From positions 141,724,091-141,788,090 of the forward strand of contig OY282560.1 of the NCBI GenBank assembly GCA_958295665.1: a DNA stretch of 64,000 nucleotides. The letters are read 5' to 3'. A program made the position numbers and the translations under genes. Origin of the DNA: Tipula vernalis. Its lineage: Eukaryota; Arthropoda; Insecta; Diptera; Tipulidae. The notes beneath the pieces were generated by a model. The model was given only the letters and a program-made list of their open reading frames with translations, was not told where the DNA came from and made no database searches. Below, in pieces: positions 24,937 through 34,944 of the stretch. Every line of letters starts with the position of its first letter. Position 1 is the stretch's first letter.

Positions 24937-25206
24937 ATTTAATTCGATATATACATATAAGTATAGTCTAAATTAATTAAATTGTGAGCCCTAACAATAA
25001 GTATTAACATTGGTTAAGACTTAAAATATGTAAAAATTTTAGCTTACGATTTGATTACTTCTTGTTAGTTTCTTATGTAGAAAGATTCAAGAAGAAAGCC
25101 ACTGGCAACATTTAAAAAAAAATAATGGGGATAGAAATCAATGAGTATTCGTTAAAGATTTATTTTGAACTTACAAAGTGGTTTATGTGTTAAAAGTTAA
25201 TTTTTT

Positions 25207-25560
25207 TTAGCTGACGCTGGATACACCTTATTACCATGGCTTATTACGCCATATCGAAGTGCGGGAGTAAACACTACAAAATTTGCTTTAATAAGGCCCA
25301 CAGTTCTGCTCGTAACATTGTCAAGCGAACCATCGGCGTTTGGAAGAATTGGTGTCGATGCCTTCTCGGTATAGCCCGGCATCTACATTATACTCCAGAA
25401 AAGGCGATAAAAATAATTAATGTAGCAGCTGCCCTACACAACATACGAATACATTTCAATGTCGAAGATTGCGACCAACAAACAATGCCCGATGAAGTCT
25501 TCAAGTTCCAGTTTTTCAAGTCACCCTTCAGTCTTGACGGTTTAGGTGCTTCACAATTTG
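25207..25560 (+). pseudogene. Harbinger transposase, C-terminal exon
   Basis: Final exon of the transposase begun at 18477, preceded by a tttttttag acceptor. It reads ADAGYTLLPWLITPYR, the usual (G/A)DxGYxLxPWLxTPY block. After a frameshift at about 25250-25300 come FNKAHSSARNIVKRTIGVWK, CRCLLGIARHLHYTPEKA and KIINVAAALHNIRIHFNV. In active relatives the acidic residue of the third catalytic motif lies in the sequence (V)ERTxGVLK. Here the Glu is Lys (VKRTIGVWK), so the enzyme was inactive independently of the frameshifts. It is separated from the upstream exons by LINE A and converges on the Myb/SANT gene, overlapping its end. Confidence 0.87.
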
Positions 25561-26345
25561 GTGTTCAACTCAAGTTTTTTTAACTCGATTTGTAATATTT
25601 TCTCCTTCATTTTATTTTTTTTGAGAGCCAACTGCTCCATTTTTTTATTATGCCGCTTGCTCTCGTCTAATTTCGCTTGCAATATATCGTTATTTTTTTT
25701 TTGGCGATCGCCAAGCTTTTCAACCGCCCTAGCTATCCTTTTTTGAGTTGCATTGAGCTCCGCTGATAGTAGGTTTTGGGTTTCGCTAAATTTTTCTATA
25801 TTTTTGTACAACTTTTGCTGGATTTCGATTTGTTTTTCCAACAGTTTTATTTGTTTCGGCCCTTTGGTTTGCGGTACTTCGGGTTGTCTTTCAGTTAAAA
25901 CTTCCATTTCCAAATAATTCTCGAATTGTCCGCTTACGGGGAACCTCGAATTTATTCGCGGTCGTAAGACCATCTACAGGTTCGCTAAGGCAAACTATCG
26001 TTGTATCACTTACTCGTCTAATGGAGTGAATATAACCTGCGTATTAATACCGCCACCTGTGCCTTTAAGTTCTCGCTTATTGTCGACAAGTCTTTTCCTC
26101 AGAAAAAAAAAATTTAAATACCTATTTTACAACTCCCTATGCCAAATCTCTAAACCTTTCTCCACTCCGCGAATTTTATTATTGGTGGCCCAAGCGCATT
26201 TAGCTCGTCTCGCAGCTTTTGCCAAAAGTCTAGAACCACCTCTGGATCCATTTTGCTCAGATTTTTGGCTATATCTGGTTGCTCCTTCATCAGCCTTACC
26301 ACTTTTTCAAATTGCGCACGGTTTGTCTTACGTTTTCTTTAATAA
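25551..26345 (-). pseudogene. Harbinger Myb/SANT-like DNA-binding protein
   Basis: Companion DNA-binding protein of the Harbinger element. The trihelix domain is read from 26345 down: KRKTNRAQFEKVVRLMKEQP, DIAKNLSKMDPEVVLDFWQK and LNALGPPIIKFAEWRKVW. These carry the spaced Trp and LGPP features of the Zeste/MSANTD-type fold. After frameshifts come KKRLVDNKRELKGTGGGIN and TPLDE (the GTGGG linker). The 140-codon frame 25551-25973 is a C-terminal coiled coil rich in Lys/Glu/Gln (IKLLEKQIEIQQKLYKNIE, EQLALKKNKMKEKILQIELK). Order and convergent orientation match known Harbinger elements. Two or more frame breaks at 25980-26150. Confidence 0.83.
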
Positions 26346-26634
26346 ATAAATTTTTTGTTTAAAAAATGTAAAAAATATTTTTTTTTGTATTTACGAGTAC
26401 ATAAACTCTCGTAATACACCAAAAATATAACCAGCACAACTCAGACCTACATTCGCGTATTTAGAATGACACATTTTATACTGAGTGCGTTTCACCCGTG
26501 GATCACATAATATCGATTTTTCGAACTGCATTACCATCATTCGTTCACTTTTGATACGGCGTTTTCAATAATACGAAAACCACTAAAATCAAATGACACT
26601 CCCGCCGCAGAAAGTCCGGCGAGTTGTAAAATCG

Positions 26635-27064
26635 ACGTGATTATCTGTAGGGTAGGGCAAAGAAAATTCATGTGCTACTAAAATGTGATGCGACAGGTGT
26701 ACAGTATTTACAACAACAATAAATAATAAAACAACAAAAATTAACAAAATCTCCATTCCAGTATACATTGATAAATATACAATGGAATATTGTCTTAATT
26801 TTCATTTGCTGCCTTGACAGATCGGCACCTGTACAAATTGTAGCCTTTCTTTAAAATTTACTTTCATTCTAAGTTTTGAGAAGTTATAAAATAATGAGAT
26901 TTATTATTTGACTTAAGAGTCTTCTAGTTCCCAAATTATAGAATATATAAAATAAACAATACGAATTTTTAATACCGGGTTACATTAATCTTGAACAATT
27001 TTGGTAAACATTCCTACTTGTAAATTTCTAATCTACATCTTTTTTACTCATTTAAATCTAAGTG
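26635..27064. other. Spacer between Harbinger end and LINE B1
   Basis: No gene. It ends with tttaaatctaagtg at 27051-27064, which recurs after LINE B1 at 28820-28833 and is its target-site duplication. Part of this stretch may be sequence belonging to the BEL/Pao element upstream of the LTR at 28832. This cannot be settled without other copies. Confidence 0.5.
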
Positions 27065-28819
27065 GACGACGATGGATAAGGACAACTCGTTATGGAAAGC
27101 AACCAGAAAATTTAAACGACCTGTAGTTTGAGTACCACCTATAAGAAATGCTCAAGGCAATTGGGTTCGACATGACAAAGAAAAAGCGGAACTCTTTGCT
27201 CAACACCTAGCAACAGTGTTTCAACCCCATGACATTCAATCCAACATTGACGTAACACCTGTCTATCAACCAAATCAGGATTTTAAAAGGGTCACGCCAA
27301 TGGAAATTGCTAAAGAAATCGACAAAAGTCTTAGTCAAAAAAGGCACCAGGAATTGATGAAATATCACCGGGTCTATTCAAGGAACTTCCACGCAAAGCA
27401 ATCATCATGATCACATACTTATTTAATGCCTGTATGAGATTGAAGTATATACCCAAATGCTTCAAAACGGCTCAAATAATTATGTTGAAGAAACCAGGTA
27501 AACCAGATGAAGAAGTAACATCATACAGACCAATTTCACTGCTTCCGACCTTATCAAAGCTGTTTGAAAAACTACTACTAAAACGTCTAAAGCCAATGGT
27601 AAACGTTCCTGATTTTCAATTTGGATTCAGGAATAACCACTCCACAATAGATCAAGTCCATCGAATAACTACGGTAATAGAGCAAGCGTTAGAAGAAAAG
27701 AAATATTGCCCCGCCGTATTTCTGGATGTATCTCAGGCCTTTGATAGGGTTTGGCACGAGGGATTGACATTCAAGATGAGCAAAATGCTACCACAAAACT
27801 ATTGCCAGCTGCTTGAATCATACCTCTCTGATCGCCAATTCAGAGTCATCCATGAAGAAACATGTTCTGACTTTTATCCAACTCTAGCGGGAGTTCCGCA
27901 GGGAAGCGTATTGGGACACCTCCTCTACCTTATCTACACTGCGGACATACCTACAACGAATAAAACATTCATCGGCACGTTCGCTGACGACACTGTAATT
28001 ATGTCAGTAGACGAATCGCAACCAAGGGCAGTGGAAAATCTTCAATGAACAACGTTACTAAATGGACAATTGACTGGAAAATAGTGCTTAATGAGCTCAA
28101 ATCAACCCATGTGACATTTACGCTCCGACACAAAAATAACAGTCTACGCATATACCTCAATGGGGTGCAAGTGCCGCAAGCTGAATCGGTTAAATACCTT
28201 GGTCTGCATTTAGATTCAAGGCTCAACTGGAAACATCATGTGAGACAAAAAGCTGAACAGATACGATTAAAACAACGTCAAATGTACTGGTTAATTGGGC
28301 ATCATTCCAAAATGAACCTGTATTGCAAAAGACTAGTCTACCAGACTATCTTCAAACCAATATGGATGTATGGTGCGCAGCTATGGGGTTGTACTCATAA
28401 ATCCAATAGAGACATTATACAACGTAGCCAAAATAAATTTCTTCGAATGGTCACCAACGCTTACCGATTTGTGACTAACAGAGAAATACACAATGATCTA
28501 AAAATACAATTGATAGACGACGTCATCCGCGAATGTGCCATTAAACATGAGAAGAGGCTTCTTAACCACACCAACGTTGAGGCCGTACAACTACTGGACA
28601 GTACAAACGAAATAAGGCGGCTCAAACGAATCAAACCACATGAGCTAACCGTATGAATATTATATCTTAAGGGAACTGGATACTGGTCCAGCAGACCCAC
28701 ACAAGTTTATGCTTATCTCATAAGTACTAATGTCAACCTTACTAATGAATTAATAATGTTTAAGATTGTAGTAGCCATATCAATAAAGATGTTTTTTAAA
28801 AAAAAAAAAAAAAAAAAAA
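27065..28819 (+). pseudogene. LINE B1, 5'-truncated Jockey-like LINE
   Basis: Truncated copy of LINE B, corresponding to 36009-37765 of the longer copy and about 1-2% different by eye. It starts after seven unmatched bases (gacgacg) with the codons for MDKDNSLWKATRKFKR. It has a perfect 14-bp TSD (27051-27064 and 28820-28833) and a poly(A) tail (about 28797-28819), preceded by a caataaag signal. Blocks: FQFGFRNNHSTIDQVHRI, AVFLDVSQAFDRVWHEGL, AGVPQGSVLGHLL (canonical Pro replaced by His), TFADDTVIMS (catalytic Asp pair intact), KYLGLHLDSRLNWKHHV. Lesions: loss of one A near 27340, a 7-bp deletion near 28046, and a TGA at 28654. Not functional. Confidence 0.93.
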
Positions 28820-28831
28820 TTTAAATCTAAG

Positions 28832-29133
28832 TGTTTAGTATAAAACATGATAAAACCACAAGTTCAAACGTCCTATAAAAATGTATAACCCTTAAATTTT
28901 ATATAAACCAAACTATTGGAAAAATGACAAAATGTTTGTACAAGGTCGCTATTTTCCACCAATTGCAGTAAATATCTTTGTGTTCAACACCACACAGTTT
29001 GTTTTTCGTTTGTGTTAATTTTATAGTAAGCCTTGTGTTATAATTCACATAGCGCGCACGAAATAAAAAAATAAAATAAAATAAATCGTACTCGAAAATA
29101 GTCGTTATTATTAAAAAGTCCACAAATACAACA
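28832..29133 (+). repeat. BEL/Pao LTR, copy 1
   Basis: A 302-bp long terminal repeat beginning TGTTTAG and ending TACAACA (ends TGTT...AACA). It is nearly identical to 37778-38079. It is followed after 4 bp by a tRNA primer-binding site, which proves that it is the 5' LTR of the retroelement. It includes a variable (aataaaataaa) tract near 29065-29090, ten bases longer than in copy 2, and lacks an 11-bp segment (atacatttcac-like) present in copy 2. The true left boundary could lie further upstream if the shared tttaaatctaag is part of the LTR. Confidence 0.85.
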
Positions 29134-29137
29134 TTTT

Positions 29138-29155
29138 TGGTGCCGAAACCCGGGA
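29138..29155 (+). promoter_or_regulatory. Primer-binding site, tRNA-Phe type
   Basis: tggtgccgaaacccggga is complementary to the 3' 18 nt of insect tRNA-Phe (acceptor arm plus CCA, as I recall that tRNA). It lies 4 bp after the LTR end. It would prime minus-strand DNA synthesis. Confidence 0.88.
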
Positions 29156-29521
29156 CGTAGTGATTGCCCCGTCTACAACAATTGAAGTCGTAATAGACTG
29201 GAGCCGTATAATTGTAGCGGTGTTAGCCGAAATCATCAGGTATATTTTTATTGTTGTTTTGTTTAAGTGACCGCTGGTGAAATTTTTAGAATGGCGGTAT
29301 ACGTGTAAAATGTGCATGATAAAATTGGAATTGTTATTTTTACGTTTAATGTTGTAAATTTGTGGTGAAGTGATTCATTATCACTAGTCAATTATTGCGC
29401 AATATATTGCTCACATTGTGGGGTTCATGAAATTATTTTGACAAATTTCACGAGGCATGCACTGCTGGAATGTTCTATCGCATTGTTAGTGCATTGAACG
29501 TTTCATAAGACACCGCCCATC

Positions 29522-29745
29522 TTATTCCATCGACTACGCGGTGATGGCATCGAGTACTAGATACATTGCCTGCAAATATTTTATAATTAGTTTTACATAA
29601 TTCGTGCTCGTTGCATTCGCGTCGATTACTAGATACATCACCTGCAATATTTTATAGTTATTTGTTGCATGGTTCTTATACACGGTGATGGCGTCGATTA
29701 CCAGATACATCACCTGCAACTTTTTGAAGTTGTTTTTCCATAATT
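29522..29745. repeat. Three ~75-bp degenerate repeats in the BEL leader
   Basis: Units centred on tactagatacatcacctgca-like sequence at about 29554, 29628 and 29700, each followed by ttttatagtt-like sequence and preceded by ggtgatggcgtcga or a variant. They lie in the untranslated leader between the primer site and gag. The minus-strand open frame at 29534-29719 is only this repeat read through and is not a gene. Confidence 0.7.
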
Positions 29746-29818
29746 TTCATATCTGCGGGCACGGCCAGTAGTGCTAGTTTGGAATCTGATCTGCTCTGGA
29801 TTATTACAGGGTAGCCAA

Positions 29819-30073
29819 ATGAAGGGTAGCACTAAAATCAAGGGGCTGGTTAAAGAACGAACCATAGTCATTAAACTTATTAAGCGACTCAATACTAAAT
29901 GTCAATCACCAGAAGATCAATCATGGAACGAGGCGATCATCGACAAGCAAAAATCAGCCCTCGAACGTCACTGGGCTCTGTTTCAGATATCTGTTTTGTT
30001 CTTCTATTTCGGCGACAATATTCGTTATAACACCGTATATATATTACTTCCCGATTTGATCGAACATACATAA
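29819..30073 (+). pseudogene. BEL/Pao gag, N-terminal fragment
   Basis: MKGSTKIKGLVKERTIVIK followed by QSPEDQSWNEAIIDKQKSAL and ERHWALFQ has the charged helical character of BEL/Pao gag N-termini (Lys-rich helix, then xLExxWxxFx). The frame then degenerates into unrelated residues and stops at 30073. The following 510 bp are non-coding, so the N-terminal part of gag is separated from the main gag frame at 30584. Assignment by resemblance and position only. Confidence 0.55.
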
Positions 30074-30583
30074 AACTGTATGTGGATATTTTATATCACT
30101 AATTTTATTTAACCGTACTAATTAACTCGGTTTTAATTTAATTTAATGTAACAGCCACTAATATGGCGACTATTTATTTTGCCTTGTTTAGTCAACAGAA
30201 CAAAAAAAAACACTTCACTGGTGCACTGTTGGTTTCACCTTCTTCCGTCAACAAGACACAATCGATTGACCGATTGCATTTTGCATTCGATTTGTTACAA
30301 TTCTTGTTGTCGTAGGAGGGGCACGAAATATAAAAAAACCAACAATCAAAACAAACAAGCTAACATCACCCTCTATCATTTTACCGAAACAATTATACCA
30401 ATAATCAACAATTGACCCGCAAAGCTACATTCAGGGAACTAAAAACAAAATGCCAATGCATACAAATCTCGTCCCATAAATCAGATCCCACCGTCCAAGA
30501 CAAAACAAAACATATTAGAAAGACGAGAAATCAACAATACGTACGTAAGTTCTTAGCCTGAAAGGAACATCACCAATGTTAAA
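30074..30583. other. Non-coding interruption inside gag
   Basis: AT-rich, with no recognisable protein. It replaces the part of gag between the N-terminal helix and the YDNP block. It could be an insertion or a deletion scar. I see no clear TIR or TSD. A splice-donor-like cgtacgtaagttc lies at about 30540. Confidence 0.5.
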
Positions 30584-31894
30584 ATGTCGGAATTGATTGG
30601 CGAAGCCAAGTCTTGCGCTGGTGAAACCGAGCATCGGGATAAGGACGAGTTGGATCGTATTTGGAGGAAATTAGAGGGTACCTACGACAACCCGTATCAA
30701 ATTGTAACGGCTCATATCAATGCGATTCTGGACTTTCCACCCATGGAATTCTGCCAACCAGATCGTCTACGTTCAATCATCGATACCATTGAGCAAGAAT
30801 TGCGGGCGTTAAATCGGTTTGCCTGTAATACCGAGGCTTGGAGTCCATTTATGGCAGTGTTTGTCTTGCGTAAACTGGACAAATCGACCAGAGCTGCATG
30901 GGAAATGGACCGCGATCCCGTTGCTCCACCATCGCTTCGGGATCTGCTACCATTCCTCGAACGGCGTATTCTAGCAATACGGAATTTAAAGGCCAATCAA
31001 GTGCCACAAGCTGGTCAACATAACCAAAATAATATCTATCCACCGAATGAGAATCGCAACAAGCGCCATGCTTCGGATATTTATGATAATCACTCCAAAC
31101 GCTCAAAAACGGATAGGGATAAATCAAACAACCAACAGTCATCAAAACCGAAAATTCGTACGTGGAATTGTGAAAAACTAGCTAAATTGGAATACACGGA
31201 CCGACTGAATAAAATTAAAGATATGAATGTATGCAATTCTTGTCCATCGAATCAGCTTTCACAAAACGAATGTACGTGGAAAGGGTGCAAAGGCTGTGAC
31301 TATGCTAAACATAATCGCATGAATTGTCCTAAATATCCTGTGATGCGAGTAAATCATATCCAAAATAACCGTTACAACAATGTTTATAAACGACGAGGTA
31401 GCAGAAATCAACGTTCATCGTATCATATCAGCGTTGAGAATCCAATTCCATCAGAAAGTATGCAGGCAAACCAAATAGCAATGGATGAACAATCCAATCA
31501 CGACAATGGTCTACCCATAATTGGCACGGCATTGTGTAGATTACAACAACCGAACACGATAACCGGAAATGTTCGCGTACTTTGTGACTCTGGATCACAG
31601 ATTAATTTGATAGCACTAGAATGTGTTCAAAAGTGGAACCTCGTTCGGAAACCATGTAAAATTATAATTTCAAGCATTGGTAACTCACAGCCGATGAAAT
31701 CATTGGGCATGGTGGACAGCGTGTTGCGTCATCGCTATGATTTATCAGCTACAATGCCGGGACGTTTCGTCATTGTCAACAAGATAACAGGTGTAAATCC
31801 ACAGGAAGGGTTAAGGTGTCCATTTACTAGTCAGTTTTGTGATGATAAACTCGCTGACCCACATTTTCTGTACCTGGTCATGTTGATGCCTTAG
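30584..31894 (+). pseudogene. BEL/Pao gag-protease region
   Basis: An open frame of 436 codons encoding the structural and protease part of a BEL/Pao LTR retrotransposon. About residues 22-50 carry DRIWRKLEGTYDNPYQIV and AHINAILDFPPM (the gag block W-x-x-L-x-x-x-YDNP-x-x-IV-x-x-H). At about 200-250 is a Cys/His cluster (NVCNSCPSNQLSQNECTWKG and CDYAKHNRMNCPKYP), the zinc-knuckle region. At about 330-350 is VRVLCDSGSQINLIALE, the aspartic protease DSG active site. The frame ends early, after HFLYLVMLMP. One frame over, the sequence continues as PGHVDALVGVSTWTSILGD, so a 1-bp indel near 31870 broke it. Unusually long and well preserved compared with its surroundings. Confidence 0.9.
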
Positions 31895-32295
31895 TTGGTG
31901 TATCTACTTGGACATCGATCTTAGGCGACGGTATAGTCCGTTACTCTTCGGAAGGTGATCGGTTTGTCGCACAAGAATCAATGCTGGGCTGGGTCGTGTC
32001 TGGCTATGCAAAACAATCGCAGCCTTAAACAGCCTTATCATACCATGTGGTGAAATCAAATTGCGATTTGGATAAACAGTTGGAACAATTTTGGCCTGTG
32101 GATAATTCCGAATCCCATACCCCTCGTACTGCCGAGGAACAACGAGTTGAAGATATTTTTATGTCCACACACACTAGAGGAGTTCATGGTCGTTACGTGG
32201 TTATGATCCCACTCAAGGAAAATCGACTGCCACTTGGCCGTTCTCGTCATACAGCTTTCAATCGTTTCATCGGATTGGAAAAGCGTGATTTTTAA
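31870..32295 (+). pseudogene. BEL/Pao pol, N-terminal fragment (truncated)
   Basis: Continuation of the polyprotein after a frameshift: HVDALVGVSTWTSILGDGIV, ESMLGWVVSGYAKQ, a stop near 32027, then KQLEQFWPVDNSESHTP, RTAEEQRVEDIFMSTHTRGV and HGRYVVMIPLKENRLPLGRS. LGWVVSG, L-x-x-FW and GRYVV-x-x-P are the signature of the region between protease and reverse transcriptase in BEL/Pao elements. It ends at 32295 just as the RT should begin. RT, RNase H and integrase are entirely absent, replaced by the inverted and direct repeat cluster at 32286-32992 and LINE B2. The element could not move on its own. Confidence 0.87.
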
Positions 32296-32992
32296 TATGT
32301 TTCGAAGATTGTAAGAGAATTCAATCCAGTTTCGAACTGATGAGCTTATGATTATGAAAAAATCAATCTTCTCATCAGGCCGCGGCGACTGGACTGATTA
32401 TACCACAATTTACATTCTATATATACAGAATGTGCTGTGATTTAAGTACTAGCGAATCGTACTAATACAGATGAATTCTCTTAACATTTTTTCTTCTTCA
32501 CAATATTCACACTGCTCTGTGTGTAAGCTAATTTTTACTTTTTATTAATTTTTTTGTTGAATGTTAATTAATTCATGTAATATCTAATATGCTACCGGTG
32601 GTTAGACCATTTTAATTGTGTTTCGATTAAAACGAGAAGTATATTAGTATTTACGAAGAGTAGTTCAACGAAACCGACTAATAGACATAATTCTATTTAT
32701 TTAATTAAATGATTTTTAATATGTTTCGAAGATTGTAGGAGAATTCAATCCAGTTTCGAACTGATGAGCTTATGATTATGAAAAAATCAATCTTCTCATC
32801 AGGCCGCGGCGACTGGACTGATTATACCACAATTTACATTCTAAAATTAATCTTAAAAAAAAAAATTACTAAAAAGTAAAAATTAGCTTACACACAGAGC
32901 AGTGTGAATATTGTGAAGAAGAAAAAATTGTAAGAGAATTCATCTGTATTAGTACGATTCGCTAGTACTTAAATCACAGCACATTCTGTGCT
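32286..32992. repeat. Direct plus inverted repeat cluster (scrambled junction)
   Basis: Two kinds of duplication are interleaved. D: about 135 bp at 32286-32421 and again at 32709-32844 in the same orientation (tgatttttaatatgtttcga ... accacaatttacattct), nearly identical. A: about 128 bp at 32424-32552 and its reverse complement at 32866-32992 (acagaatgtgctgtgattta inverted to taaatcacagcacattctgt). Order: D-A-spacer-D-A'. The A pair could form a hairpin with about 313 bp of loop. It abuts the truncated BEL pol on the left and the 5' end of LINE B2 on the right. No coding content was found. Confidence 0.88.
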
Positions 32993-33201
32993 GGGTGGGA
33001 TTCAATAGAGTAGGCGTTGACCGTTTATAGCCAATTATAAATTGGTTTATACTCCAACGTTGCAACTATGTAGAAACCATCAACTGTCTCTAGTTTACCT
33101 CCACGCGGTAGCACCTGGGCAACGTTTGTTTTGCATTTTAAATGTATCACAACGGCTGAACTTCTAGAGGCGAGTGTAATAACACTATAAAAACAAAAGC
33201 A

Positions 33202-34944
33202 ATGGATAAAACAAACAAGGAAACTAATACCCTAGGTGGCAGACCTGATGTTCAGGAAAATCCACTCTCTCCGGAGGTCGGTCCCATGGATTCTAGGGGG
33301 GACCAAACATTGCTACATAATTCAAATGATACCAAAAATAAGCTAAGCGATATCAACGCTCAAAAGAGTAACGAGGAAGAACTTTCATTCCGAAAGGGCT
33401 CCATTACAATCAGATCACCAATACAAAAAATATTTGCAAACAACGCAATCTCCACTGAAAAAGTAACTTCATTATCAGAACAAATGCCGAGTTAATCAAC
33501 AAATATTATAAATAGCGAGGAGCTGTTAAATAAATTTCAAAAAATGGAGAAACTAATCGCGCAGCTGAGCAATGAAGTTGCTGAACTTAAGAGAGAAAAC
33601 TCTACACTAAAAGAAAAGGTTAAAAATAGCATAGCTAAGGATTCAGCACGAGTTAAGAATCTTTCTCTTAACCATATTCAGCCATCAGCCAGTCAACATG
33701 AACATTCAAATAATTCCAACTGGTTGCTGCGGCAATTTCCAGTTTTTCAACAGAATAATAGATTCAGTGCTCTGAGTCAAGAGGATTATTGCACAGATGA
33801 GGAAGAACTGGAAAAAGAAGTTTCCGGTGCTGATAACAGAAATGCTAGGAAACGCAGGCGTACAAAAACGAAAACTCCTCCAAAAAATACTACACAAATT
33901 GTGATCAATAACACTGAACAGAAAACCCCAAAAATACCACTGCCTCCACCTATTAACGTGAGCAATATCAAAAATTTCGAACTTTTTCGACAAAAAGTAA
34001 TAAAAACCACTAGTGAATCAACTAATTTTAAGGCGCTTTCAAATAGTGACATTAAAATTACATTTCAAAATGAAAATGATTACAGAAATGTCAAAAAATT
34101 ACTGGAAGAATTAAAAAAAGAACCCAGCAACCAATCCGAAAATATAGAATATCACACCTATCAGCTGAAGAGCGAAAAGGCTTATAGAGTAGTTATCAGA
34201 GGCTTACCATCTTCCATTAGTCACGATGTAATTAAAGCAGACTTAGAAAAAATGGGACATGAAGTCGCAGGTATTACTAACATATACAAAATTGTCACAA
34301 CTAATGGCGTAAAAGACAAGAAACACTTTCCATTGTTTTACATCGACTTAAAACAAAAAGACAACAATAAAGAAGTATACAACATCAAGAAACTTGCGTA
34401 CTGTATAGTTAAAATTGAGCCACCTAACAAGACAAGGGACATTCCACAATGTACGAATTGTCAACAACTTGGACATACCAAGAGTTTTTGCTATCGTCAA
34501 ACCAAATGCGTTAAATGTGCTGGAGATCATCACACGATAAAATGCAAAAAACAACCAGATATCGCGCCTTCATGTGCTCTTTGTCAACAACAAGGACATA
34601 CTGCAAATTATAAAGGATGCTGTGTATATCAGAACAAAATTAAAAGTCAACAGAATAATAGAACAAGAGTAGTACAACGATTACAAACCAAAGCTGCTAA
34701 ACCACAAACAACAATCACACCATCCACAGTTGGATTATCCTACGCGCAAACCACCAAGTTATCTGCTGATGAATCAAACCAAAACAACAAACATATAGAA
34801 GTTAATAACGAGTCTAATAACTTTGAAATTATTACAAAGCTTAGTCAAATTCAACAGACACTTGGTCACTTAACAGAAAGGGTGGCAAAACTAGAAATTA
34901 ATTTCTATCCGCCTAGCAAAAAAAGTCAGCATACACACAAATGA
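33202..34944 (+). pseudogene. LINE B ORF1, gag-like RNA-binding protein
   Basis: About 580 codons with a single in-frame stop (TAA 33493-33495). Frames 33202-33495 and 33544-34944 are in the same register, and the sequence between them is otherwise open. The first ATG is 33202. The protein binds LINE RNA. Layout: charged N-terminus; coiled-coil-like KRENSTLKEKVKNSIAK; basic RNARKRRRTKTKTPP; an RRM-like middle with YRVVIRGLPSSISHDVIK. Then come CCHC zinc knuckles CTNCQQLGHTKSFC, CVKCAGDHHTIKC and CALCQQQGHTANYKGC, and a C-terminal helix ending LTERVAKLEINFYPP. This order is typical of Jockey-clade ORF1. The stop TGA overlaps the ORF2 start codon (ATGA at 34941-34944). Confidence 0.9.

Larger units (their letters stand above)
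19263..25120 (+). mobile_element. LINE A, 5'-truncated Jockey-like retrotransposon
   Basis: A non-LTR retrotransposon inserted into the Harbinger transposase gene. Target-site duplication: aataatggggatggaa at 19247-19262 and aataatggggatagaa at 25121-25136 (15/16). It ends in a short A-run (ttaaaaaaaa, about 25112-25120). It contains the end of ORF1, a decayed ORF2 (19589-22026) and the ORF2 C-terminus (24864-24936), displaced by a nested foldback element at 22035-24863. Removing the foldback gives about 3.0 kb, so the 5' UTR and most of ORF1 are missing. It is related to, but clearly a different family from, LINE B. Confidence 0.86.
18298..26634. mobile_element. PIF/Harbinger element carrying nested insertions
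   Basis: An old Harbinger DNA transposon, about 2.5 kb once the nested LINE A (19263-25120) is removed. The ends are inverted repeats of about 46 bp, roughly 80% identical: left 18298-18343 (cgattatacaactcggcgg...) and right 26588-26634 (...ccggcgagttgtaaaatcg). It carries the standard two convergent genes, a HARBI1-like transposase on plus (18477-19262 and 25207-25560) and a Myb/SANT-like gene on minus (25551-26345). The exact outer boundary and the 3-bp TSD expected for this superfamily cannot be fixed, because the repeats have diverged. Confidence 0.78.

Noticed and set aside
29534..29719. Minus-strand repeat protein with three LQ-x-MYLV-x-DA units
   Set aside because: It reads the antisense of a threefold DNA repeat in the BEL leader; no sign of expression or conservation.
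33706..34052. Minus-strand hydrophobic ORFs that look like membrane proteins
   Set aside because: Antisense shadows of the Lys/Glu/Asn-rich LINE B ORF1.
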